64,000 nt of DNA from Secundilactobacillus similis DSM 23365 = JCM 2765 (lineage in GTDB: Bacteria > Bacillota > Bacilli > Lactobacillales > Lactobacillaceae): NCBI RefSeq assembly GCF_001311075.1, contig NZ_BBAD01000003.1:1-64000 (forward strand), given 5' to 3'. The position numbers and the translations under genes were made by a program. Below are positions 55,974 to 64,000 of this stretch, piece by piece. How positions within the stretch are numbered: the stretch's first letter is position 1; every line of letters starts with the position of its first letter. The notes beneath the pieces are model-generated. The model saw nothing but the letters and a program-made list of their open reading frames with translations, had not been told where the DNA came from and did no database searches.

Positions 55974-56891
55974 TTATTGGTCATGTAACTTTTGCTGCCG
56001 GTCGGGGTTGATCCCATAGACATGCTGAGATACTGATAATAGTGCGTCCATTTCCGGTGTGTTTTCCTTGCTGTCACGGTGCGCCATAATAAATGTATGC
56101 TTTAATTGGTTGATTGGTATCGCGATACGCTGAATCATTAACCGCGAATTCGTCAGATAGCTGGTCGGCACGATCGACCAACCGGCTTTATTTTGGACTA
56201 ATTGTACCACGAGCTTAGGATCGCTGACGTTTAATACTGGAATCAAAGATAGTCGTTGATGCTTTAGGTAGTCTTTAACCAATTCACCTGTAATCATCGA
56301 AGTATCAATAGCAATGTAGGGGCGTTCTACCAGTTTTCTGAGTTGATCAGCAGTTGCAATATCGGGGTAATCAGTTGGCGTGATGATGCTGAAGGTTGTT
56401 TCACGATAAATCCGATAAGAAAAGTTACTTGTACGTTTAGACTTCGGTCCGATATAGAGATCGCTTTGATTATCTCGGACAGTCTTTTCAGCGGCCACGG
56501 ACGGAGCTTCATGGACTTCGAGGTGATACTGTGGGTATTTTTGAATGAATTCTGCAAATAACCGACCAATTTCTAACTGATTAAGATGCGAGCTTAACGC
56601 AATCGAAATATTGCCTGATTTCGATTGTGAAATTTCATTCATAATTTCATTTAAGCTGGCTTGCTGTGAAATAATTTCTTGCAGACCATGTAAATAAATG
56701 TTGCCAGCATAAGTTAATTTAAGCGGCTTGGCCGTTCTGTCAAGAAGCTGAGTCCCCAATGTCGACTCCGTCTGGGTAATCAGTCGACTAACATACGGCT
56801 GTGAGACATATAAGTGTTTAGCAGCAGCTGTAATACTGCCAAGATGTTCAATGGCAATCAAAATATCCGCAATTGTTTTTTGGTTTTCCAT
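55974..56891 (-). CDS. LysR-family transcriptional regulator
   Basis: 305 aa with N-terminal HTH (GSITAAAKHLYVSQPYVSRLI) and C-terminal effector domain. AGAAGGA lies before the ATG. It is divergent from the Old Yellow Enzyme gene at 57016 over 124 bp. In the gap, ATAAC-N6-GTTAT (56907-56922) is a plausible LysR site next to its own start. It therefore likely regulates that reductase, and itself. Effector unknown. Confidence 0.9.
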   Translation of the reverse strand: MENQKTIADILIAIEHLGSITAAAKHLYVSQPYVSRLITQTESTLGTQLLDRTAKPLKLTYAGNIYLHGLQEIISQQASLNEIMNEISQSKSGNISIALSSHLNQLEIGRLFAEFIQKYPQYHLEVHEAPSVAAEKTVRDNQSDLYIGPKSKRTSNFSYRIYRETTFSIITPTDYPDIATADQLRKLVERPYIAIDTSMITGELVKDYLKHQRLSLIPVLNVSDPKLVVQLVQNKAGWSIVPTSYLTNSRLMIQRIAIPINQLKHTFIMAHRDSKENTPEMDALLSVSQHVYGINPDRQQKLHDQ

Positions 56892-57015
56892 ATTTATCCT
56901 TCTTTTATAACAAAACTGTTATGAGTTTACTTAAAAAACGGTATTCGACTTTGTGATTAATTATACTATACTTAATTTGTAAGTTAAATCACTTGTTATA
57001 CGTGGAAGGATGATA

Positions 57016-58202
57016 ATGATGTCAAAAACGAAATACAGCTTTTTGAATGGTTTTGAATTTAAAAGTGGCCTTAAAGTCAAGAACCGAATTGTTATACCTC
57101 CAATGACTGAGGCTTCTGGGTTTGAAGATGGTTCAATCACGTCTGATGAATTACGTTATTTTAAGATTCATAGCGGCGGTGTTGGTTTATTTATCTCACC
57201 AGTCGCTAACGTCTCTGAAAACGGTAAAGGGTTTGAAGGCGAATTATCAATCACAGATGACCGATTCTTACCAGGACTAACCAAAATGGCTTCCGCAATG
57301 AAACAAAACGGGACTAAAGCGGTATTACAAATTTTTCACGCTGGACGAATGTCGAATTCTAAAATTTTACGTGGTGAACAAACCGTTAGCGCCAGTGCCG
57401 TAGCTGCTGAACGACCAAACGCTGAAACGCCACGCGAATTGACCAATGACGAGATTGAACAAATCATCACGGACTTTGGCGAAGCGACTCGTCGGGCAAT
57501 TGAAGCTGGTTTTGATGGTATCGAACTTCATGGGGCTAACACATATCTGTTACAGCAATTCTTCTCTCCACACTCCAATCGCCGAACTGACAAATGGGGC
57601 GGTTCCGTTGAAAAACGGATGACTTTCGCATTAGAAGTCATCAAAACTTGCCATACCATGGTCGAAAAGTATGCTGACCGACCATTCTTGATTGGCTATC
57701 GACTCAGCCAGAAGAGATTGAAAATCCCGGAATTCGAATGGCGGATACATTGCAATTTATTGACACACTGTGCAATCAGCCAATCGATTACCTACACATC
57801 TCGATGGGCTACGCTTGGCGAACTTCATTGAATGATGAATCTGACACGGAGCCATTAATTTTAAAAATTAAACGGCAAGTTGCCGGTCGTTTACCATTGA
57901 TCTCCGTGGGTTCCGTTGAAAAACCAACGGATGCTCAAAAAGTTATGGATGCTGGTCTCGACTTCGTGGCACTGGGCCGCGAAATGTTACGGGAACCTAA
58001 CTGGGTTCAAAAGGTCGAAAATAACGATGAAGCCGCAATTCGTTACACGATTTCAACATCAGATTTAGATGAATTAGGCATCACGCCAGCAATGTGGAAC
58101 TTCCTGATTGTACGGCTACAATCCGCAATGCACGTTTCAAATCAACCAGACTATGATAAAGGTCTCTTCAATCATAAATTAGCACCACATGAAGGCGCTT
58201 AG
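57016..58202 (+). pseudogene. Old Yellow Enzyme-family flavin oxidoreductase, frameshifted
   Basis: Restored length is about 395 aa. Start taken at ATG 57016, six bases after GGAAGG (57019 is also possible). Frame 1: RIVIPPMTEASG, LQIFHAGRMSN, GFDGIELHGANTYLLQQFFSPH with the active-site His/Asn. Frame 2: DYLHISMGYAWR, LISVGSVEKPTDA and ALGREMLREPNW. One C added near 57710 (AGCCAGAAG to AGCCCAGAAG) gives RLSPEEIENPGIRMADTLQF. NADH-dependent enoate or quinone reductase, regulated by the divergent LysR. Paralogue of 54563. Probably intact in the organism. Confidence 0.85.
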
Positions 58203-58205
58203 ACG

Positions 58206-58242
58206 CGAAAAAGTTCACCTCAATATTTGGTGAACTTTTTCG
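58206..58242 (+). terminator. Terminator, perfect 14-bp stem
   Basis: CGAAAAAGTTCACC/GGTGAACTTTTTCG. It also ends the convergent AraC gene's side of the 210-bp gap. Confidence 0.85.
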
Positions 58243-58412
58243 TTTGTGGTCACAGTATTTATAACGCCTAAACATAGTATTTTAAATTTGGGGCCATGAA
58301 ATTCCATTTCTTACGTATCTAATCACTTATAAGGACAAGTCATCATGACTTTTTTAGGTTAATTACCTATCGTTGCACTTCAATTCTAGGTAAACCCCAA
58401 ATACCTCAGTAA

Positions 58413-59450
58413 CTATTTTTGATATTTTTGTCGATAAGCAGACGGCATTATGCCGTAAGCCGCTTCAAATGACGAGTTAAAATTAGTGCGATTGTTAAAC
58501 CCGAGCGTGTTAGTAATATGAGTAATTGAAAATCGTGAATTTTTTAAAAGAAAGGCGGCCTTTCTCAGACAAATTAAATTGAGATACGCCTTGATTGAAA
58601 TACCATACTCTTTGATAAAACTTCGATTCAAATAATTCCCGTTATAGCCCATCTCTTCACCTAATTCTAAGTAAGTAATTTTTTTACAAATACTATCTAA
58701 TAACTGTCGAGTCAACTGCGCAATTTCATTACCTTTATTAACATTGACGATAACAGGGTCACAGCGATAGAGCGATGGCTGGGAAAACAGATCTAAAATT
58801 CGAATGTAGAGCCCATTTACGATGTAATCGTAACCGGCTCTTTTTTGTGTTAACTCATTTTCAATTTGGGAAATAATTTCAGATAGGGCCGTTAAACCAA
58901 CGTTGTCGGAATTGATTGGATGAAAAATTAAACAGTTCTTTTTAGTGTCCGAAATTTTCGTGTCTTTTGAAAACAATTCGTATAGAGCGGAACTATTCCG
59001 AATAAATCGGTGTTCTTTATCCTGCAGACACTGTTGAATAACCTCAGGCGCAATATCCAGAAATGCCGTTACCTTTTCTTTTTCGCGATGACCTTCAACA
59101 TGAAAAGTATCACGATTAACCAAACAGGCATCCCCAGTATTTAGATTAACGGGAGTGCCATCCAAGTTGATGGAAAGTTCACCATCTATAATAACGATTA
59201 ATTCATAATAATTATGAGAGTGAAGGACATTGATACCTTCAAAATTATTCAATTCGGTCAAATTCATAGAAAAGGCGGAAAAGTCGGTAAGCGAATATTT
59301 GTAGAATAACGATTTAGTGTCCAATTTTTTAAATAATTCCAAGTGTAATTTGTCATTACTTTGACGAATTAAATTCAAATTACTCATTGGAATTGTTTCA
59401 TTGCTATTCGTTTTTAAATTCTTATGTTGGTAGGTTGTATCAAATTTCAT
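58413..59450 (-). CDS. AraC-family regulator with cupin sensor domain
   Basis: 345 aa. An N-terminal cupin (about 75-130: LHSHNYYELIVIIDGE, then NLNTGDACLVNRDTFHVEGH) binds the inducer. The C-terminal AraC domain has two HTH units (TYLELGEEMGYNGNYLNRSF and SITHITNTLGFNNRTNFNSSF, ending GIMPSAYRQKY). GAGGTAAT before the ATG. Divergent from the GH2 and MFS genes, so it most likely activates them in response to the sugar or glycoside they handle. Lysine- and isoleucine-rich and A/T-rich compared with the left half of the window. Confidence 0.9.
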   Translation of the reverse strand: MKFDTTYQHKNLKTNSNETIPMSNLNLIRQSNDKLHLELFKKLDTKSLFYKYSLTDFSAFSMNLTELNNFEGINVLHSHNYYELIVIIDGELSINLDGTPVNLNTGDACLVNRDTFHVEGHREKEKVTAFLDIAPEVIQQCLQDKEHRFIRNSSALYELFSKDTKISDTKKNCLIFHPINSDNVGLTALSEIISQIENELTQKRAGYDYIVNGLYIRILDLFSQPSLYRCDPVIVNVNKGNEIAQLTRQLLDSICKKITYLELGEEMGYNGNYLNRSFIKEYGISIKAYLNLICLRKAAFLLKNSRFSITHITNTLGFNNRTNFNSSFEAAYGIMPSAYRQKYQK

Positions 59451-59564
59451 AGATTACCTCATTCATCTCATCATTAGTATATTTTTAGTACATATAGAGT
59501 AACTTATAGTAAAAAAAACGCACAAATCATCACTCCTTTTAGATTTAACATAAATTCGTAAAGC

Positions 59565-59580
59565 TTGCAAGCGATTACAA
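59565..59580 (+). promoter_or_regulatory. Perfect cre (CcpA) box before the GH2 gene
   Basis: TTGCAAGCGATTACAA fits every position of WTGNAANCGNWWNCAW, 17 bp before the TTG start, a position for repression. Confidence 0.8.
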
Positions 59581-59596
59581 AATAAGGAGTGATCTT

Positions 59597-62048
59597 TTGA
59601 GAACGATTGATTTGAATAAACAATGGGTAGTTAAAGACCGAATTTCAGATGTTAGTGATCAAGTTTTTGGTGGTGCTCAAGCAACTGAAATTAAAGTTGA
59701 TCTGCTACGATGCAATGATTGAAACAACACGGGACAAAAGTAACGCAACTGGTTCTGACATGGGCTATTTTGAAGCAAAAGATTATGAATTTACCAAAAC
59801 ATTTACGATCAGTTCAAGCAATCAATGTGCGGAAATTATTTTGCAATTTGCTGGTATTTATGGAAATTCAACGTTTTTAATCAACGATCAAGTCGTTGGT
59901 CGTCATAGTTACGGTTTTGGACCATTCTCATTTACGGTTCAAGACTACATTAATTTTGGTCAAGAAAATGAACTTAAAATTTTGATCAGAAACTCACAAC
60001 AACCATCTACACGTTGGTACTCAGGTGCTGGTTTGCTTCATTCAGTCTCATTACTTATCGGGGACGTTATTAGAATCGACAAAAATTTAGTTAAAATATC
60101 AACTGAAAATTGTGACGAAGATACCGCAGATTTGGTATTAGATACCAACATTTTAAATAGTCAATTAGGCAGTAAAAAAGTCACTTTGAAACACGAAATT
60201 TTTGATCAAAATCAACAAATCGTCGCGGTTAGAGAACAAGTTATTAATCTGCAATCATTACAAACCACGCACACTACAACTCGAATTTACATCCCACAAC
60301 CAAATCTTTGGTCAGTTGAAACACCGTACCTGTATACCTGCCGAACGTCTTTGATGCAAGAAGAAACTAGCATCGACGAATGCACAAATAGCTTTGGCAT
60401 CCGTACGCTTCGATTAAATAATCAACAAGGCCTGTTAATTAACGGAAAATCGGTTAAATTACGTGGCGGTTGCTTACACCCCGATAATGGTGTACTGGGC
60501 ACCGCCGGATATTACACTGCTGAAGAACGCAAAGTACTCAAATTAAAATCAGCAGGTTATAACGCGATTCGGTCAGCACATAATCCTATCAGTCAAGAAT
60601 TATTGGAAGCCTGTGATCGTCAAGGAATGCTGATTATGGATGAATTTACGGACGTCTGGACAAAAGCAAAGACACCGTTCGACTATGCTTCATATATGGA
60701 AACCCAGTGGAAGCAGGATATTGATAATTTAGTTAATCGTGATTTCAATCATCCTTCAGTCATTTTATATTCGATTGGTAATGAAATCCCCGAAACCGGG
60801 ACTGATAAATCTACTTTTTGGGGACGTCAATTCATTGATGAGATTCATGCGTTAGATACCACGCGATATACGATTAATGCAATTAACCCAACAATGTCTA
60901 ATATGGATAAATTACCTCAAATTGCTGAATCATTAAAGGAAACAATTCCCGATCAAAATATCAACGATTTAATGAACAACTTCAACGAATTAATGCCTCT
61001 GGTAAACACTCACGAAATTACTAGTCGTGCAATTTCAGAATCAGCCGATATGGTCGATATCGTTGGGTATAACTATGCTGCAGCTAGATATGAGTTAGAT
61101 CATAAAGATTTTCCTAATCGTATTTTTATCGGCACCGAAACTAACCCTGCGGATTTAGCAACGAACTGGCAGCTCGTGACGGAAAACAGTTATGTATTAG
61201 GCGATTTTAGCTGGACGGCCTGGGACTACCTTGGGGAAGTGGGAATTGGAAGAATTGTACCGGATGACGGTAAGCAGTTCTTTACTGGCGCATATCCATG
61301 GCTTTCATCAGCTTGCGGTGATTTTGACTTGATTGGCGAACGGAAGCCCGTATCTTATTGGCGGCAAACGGTTTGGTCTGACAATCCTAAGCCGTATATT
61401 GCCGTACAAAATCCAGTCAATTACGGTAAGAAAATGTTTGCGGGAAATTGGGCTTGGACAGACACACAGCATTCGTGGACCTGGCCAGAATCTGAAAACC
61501 AATCGACAACTGTTGAGGTGTATTCAAACGCTGACGAAGTTGAGTTGATTTTAAATGGTCATTCGCTTGGGCGAAAGAAGCAGGGCGAATCAACGATTAA
61601 AAATTATTTTAAATGGCAGCTTAAATACGTTCCGGGTCGTCTTGAAGCAATCAGTTATGTTGCCGGTAAAGCCGTTGGTAAAGACGAACTCCATACAACT
61701 AAACCCGCTACGAAAATTCAAATCACTGCCGAAAATAAAACTCAGGACTTAAAACAGTCGTTGCACTACTTTAACATCACAGCAGTTGATGCCAATGGAG
61801 AACTGGATATCAATTGTTTATCACATATTAAAGTAACGGTAACGGGGGATGCTGAGTTAAAGGCCGTCACTACGGGTAATCCTATGCCAGACGATAAATA
61901 CGTATCAAATAGTCATGATTTGTACCAAGGCAAGGCCTTAGTAATTATTCAAACAAATACTGAAACAAATTCCAAGCCGAGTGTGGCAACAATTCACGTT
62001 TCTTCGGAAACATTGGCCGATACAGAACTAAAAGTGGATTTTAGTTAA
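59597..62048 (+). pseudogene. Glycoside hydrolase family 2 (beta-galactosidase/glucuronidase-like), frame-disrupted near N-terminus
   Basis: 817 aa when restored. Start is TTG 59597, eight bases after AAGGAG (MRTIDLNKQWVVKDRISDV). Near 59705 two bases, such as CC in CTGCTACGAT, are missing before PYDAMIETTRD. GH2 order: jelly-roll (to about 180), Ig-like domain, TIM barrel with AHNPISQELLEACDRQGMLIMDE, the acid/base Glu in ILYSIGNEIPE and the nucleophile Glu in IFIGTETN. Two C-terminal beta domains follow (DUF4982-like, ADEVELILNGHSLGRK). Cytoplasmic; it would split a beta-glycoside imported by the MFS protein next door. Sugar specificity undetermined. Controlled by AraC and CcpA. Confidence 0.85.
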
Positions 62049-62069
62049 CCGGAAAGGGAGATTATTAAA

Positions 62070-63283
62070 ATGGAAAACAGCGTAAAAACCAAAAGTGTCC
62101 TACAACGTCGGATCGCCATACTAGCTTTAGGGACGATGTCGATGGTTTCATTAGCCATTTCACCATCCTATGCTGCGATTGCTCAGGCATTCAAAGCTAG
62201 TAATACAATGGTTCAAATGCTCACGTCTATTGCAAATTTAGCGGCTTTAATCGCCGGGTTAATGGTTGGTCGCTTAGTATCAGGAAGTATGTCGCGAAAA
62301 AAGATTGTGGTAACCGCAGTTGCATTAATTTGTATCGGGGGACTATTGCCGCTAGCAATTCATGGTAGCATGGGCATTTTAATCGTTTTTTCAGCGATTA
62401 TTGGTTTTGGCCAAGGAATGGTTACCAATATGGTGCAAATTTTGATTACAGAAGAACTCCCCGAAAAAAATCGTCAATCAGCAATGGGGCAAAACACCAC
62501 CTTTACCAACATTGGCGCGATGGTTTTGATTACCCTTGGTGGTGTTTTAGCTGCTAAATCTTGGATTAACAATTACTGGGTCTTCTTAATTCCCGTACTG
62601 GTATTGATAATCGTCATGATTTGCTTACCAAGTCAAAATATTTATGCCAATCAAGCAAAAGATGACGCCGATGTTGATGCTAACGTTGATAACGGTAAAA
62701 TTGAATTAAACAAATACAGCTGGGCAATTACTTTCCTAGGATTTTTATCCATGCTCTTATATAACGTCTTTTCAAACAATATTTCGATGTTCGTGGTCAG
62801 TCATAAGTTAGGTGGTAGCGCACAAGCTGGTATTCTTTCAATGATTGGTTTACTGGGTGGCCTGTTAGCAGGTTTAATAGTCGGTAAGCTGGCTAAAATT
62901 TTACCAAAATATACCATTAGCATTTCATTCTTATTGATGGCACTTTCATATTTAATCATTGGCTGGTCAAATTCCATGTCATTGGTTATTGTAGGTAGTT
63001 TCTTGTCCGGCGCTGCTTTAAGTGTCTGTATGGCTCAATATCCATTCTTAATTTCGATTTCAATTAAACCTAGTAGTTAGGTATGGCATTTGGCGTTTAC
63101 AATGGCGGTCTGGCAATTGGAGGTTTTTTGAGTCCACTAATCATTAATCCGCTGACAAATGCACTTCAAAATACGTTGCATATGAACATTTTCCTCGTGT
63201 CAGGTGTTTTAAGTGTAATCATCACCGTATTGATTGTTTTGGTCCAATTTCAGGCAAGACTACTCAAACAGAATTTAGCTTAG
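62070..63283 (+). pseudogene. MFS transporter of the GH2 unit, frameshifted
   Basis: About 404 aa with 12 helices. Frame 1 (to 63080) gives helices 1-10: MVSLAISPSYAAIAQAF start, and IGFGQGMVTNMVQILI, then ends SISIKPSS. One T added near 63072 (AGTTAGG to AGTTTAGG) continues LGMAFGVYNGGLAIGGFLSPLI to 63283. It starts 21 bp after the GH2 stop behind AAAGGGAG, so it is in the same operon and presumably imports the beta-glycoside. It lacks the typical DHA2 export motifs of the other two MFS proteins. Confidence 0.82.
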
Positions 63284-63300
63284 TTTGTCAAAAGAAGTTT

Positions 63301-63336
63301 CCTAATCCTGTCTTGCACGCATGTTAGTGATTAGGG
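63301..63336. terminator. Weak hairpin after the MFS gene
   Basis: CCTAATC/GATTAGG, 21-base loop, no T-tail. Confidence 0.35.
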
Positions 63337-63340
63337 TAGA

Positions 63341-63359
63341 TTTGGTGAACACCTAAAAA
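63341..63359. repeat. 19-bp repeat, right copy
   Basis: TTTGGTGAACACCTAAAAA, identical to 55834-55852; together they bracket the LysR-OYE-AraC-GH2-MFS block. Confidence 0.6.
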
Positions 63360-63440
63360 ATCAATTAACACCGCAAGCGACAGCTGGTGTCGCTACCAAG
63401 TGCTAATCTTAAACCATCAAACTTGATGGAGGTACTTGCC

Positions 63441-63845
63441 ATGCAACCCGTAGACTACACCGTATTAGGTTACTTGTTAGAAGACTTTTCAACTGGAGAT
63501 AATTACGATCCACACACCCTGAACCCAGAATTAGATTCAAACGTCTTTTTTGACGATGACATTCAAGAACCTAATCTGGTCCGTATCGGTCTGAATCTGA
63601 CTTTTAGCGATAAAGACGACCCGGATAACTTCTTCAAAATTGTCGTGCTCGTAAGATTAGACATTCCATCTAATAAAGCCATCAAAGTCGACTGGCATTG
63701 GTGGGACTTCAAGGACAACGAAACCCTGTTTGATAACTTCTATGATATTTGTCGAAATACCGTGAAATACGAAACTCGGTTGGATATTGAAGGTGGTTTT
63801 GATGTCGAAGATTTTCGCAATGACGTTTATAACAGTTATCTTTAA
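63441..63845 (+). CDS. Hypothetical acidic protein, 134 aa
   Basis: ATG 63441 eight bases after GGAGG; in-frame starts upstream lack a site. A strongly acidic soluble protein (DDDIQEPNL, DKDDPDNFF) with alternating beta strands (IGLNLTFS, FKIVVLVRLD) and a Trp-rich patch (VDWHWWDF). No signal peptide. No family recognised; acidic beta proteins of this size include phage-type and immunity-type proteins, but the context gives no support. Another gene begins 33 bp later, so the two may be an operon. Confidence 0.7.
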   Translation: MQPVDYTVLGYLLEDFSTGDNYDPHTLNPELDSNVFFDDDIQEPNLVRIGLNLTFSDKDDPDNFFKIVVLVRLDIPSNKAIKVDWHWWDFKDNETLFDNFYDICRNTVKYETRLDIEGGFDVEDFRNDVYNSYL

Positions 63846-63878
63846 TGATGACTGACTGCCACTGAAAGGAAGGTTGCT

Positions 63879-64000
63879 TTGAACCCACACTCACAAACAA
63901 GGCACGCGACTGAATTGACGCACGCCCAAATTGCTGCCTTACCATTAACCTTAACGGCTCAACAATTTGCAACCTGTGTTCACGCTAATCAACACCGCAA
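63879..64000 (+). CDS. Partial gene running off the right edge
   Basis: TTG 63879 behind AAAGGAAGG opens a frame that stays open to the window end (40 codons; MNPHSQTRHATELTHAQIAA...). Ala/Thr/Gln-rich, helical look. Too short to identify. Probably in one operon with the acidic protein. Confidence 0.5.
   Translation, partial: MNPHSQTRHATELTHAQIAALPLTLTAQQFATCVHANQHR

Overview
The window looks like a chromosomal segment of a low-to-mid GC Lactobacillaceae member (Lactiplantibacillus-like). The main reasons are KxYKxGKxW-type signal peptides, LPQTxE sorting signals, mucin-binding-type repeats, perfect cre boxes, Gram-positive LexA boxes, paired OmpR/HisKA systems and many LysR/aldo-keto/Old Yellow Enzyme redox units. 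Genes are dense and arranged in short operons, often separated by long perfect hairpin terminators. No rRNA, tRNA or CRISPR array was recognised, and no complete insertion sequence.

Layout. 0-7.5 kb: rsgA behind a leader with two overlapping small ORFs; LysR with a divergent dehydrogenase/NmrA operon; a beta-lactamase-like secreted serine hydrolase; a cre-controlled butanediol-type dehydrogenase. 7-11.5 kb: small secreted protein and a 983-aa LPxTG protein with five 69-residue repeats. 11.5-17.5 kb: LysR with two aldo-keto reductases, a LexA-boxed coiled-coil/DUF2325-like gene, an orphan gene and a 3-hydroxyacyl-CoA dehydrogenase. 17.5-36 kb: XerS-like recombinase, then an envelope region with two paralogous two-component systems, two PAP2 phosphatases, DedA, an ArnT/PMT-like membrane glycosyltransferase, a GT2 polyprenyl-phosphate glycosyltransferase, two DHA2 exporters and a cluster of four ~70-aa membrane proteins. 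A 338-bp gene-free structured element with 29-bp terminal inverted repeats lies at 29.5 kb. 36-43 kb: a giant (about 2340 aa) mucin-binding-type LPxTG protein. 43-49 kb: GH78-like rhamnosidase coupled to pnuC, YdeI-like gene, folD, amino-acid permease. 49-53.5 kb: modular secreted protein, small secreted protein, and a LexA-controlled operon of small ORF, YolD and UmuC/UvrX polymerase. 53.6-63.4 kb: LysR and Old Yellow Enzyme units, then AraC, GH2 and MFS for glycoside use; LysR to MFS is bracketed by a 19-bp identical repeat.

The most important whole-window observation is that at least 15 otherwise well-formed genes, including folD, the translesion polymerase and the giant adhesin, are broken by about 19 frame changes. 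Almost all are healed by adding one base, usually to a short homopolymer. This looks like systematic deletion error in an unpolished assembly rather than biology, so entries typed 'pseudogene' here should be read as 'frame-disrupted in this sequence, probably intact in the organism'. Their coordinates span the restored gene.

The most interesting biological candidates are the SOS-boxed DUF2325-like coiled-coil gene, the TIR element, the dual-uORF leader of rsgA, a TGAGA-N3-TCTCA dyad shared by envelope genes, and the cluster of four small membrane paralogues.
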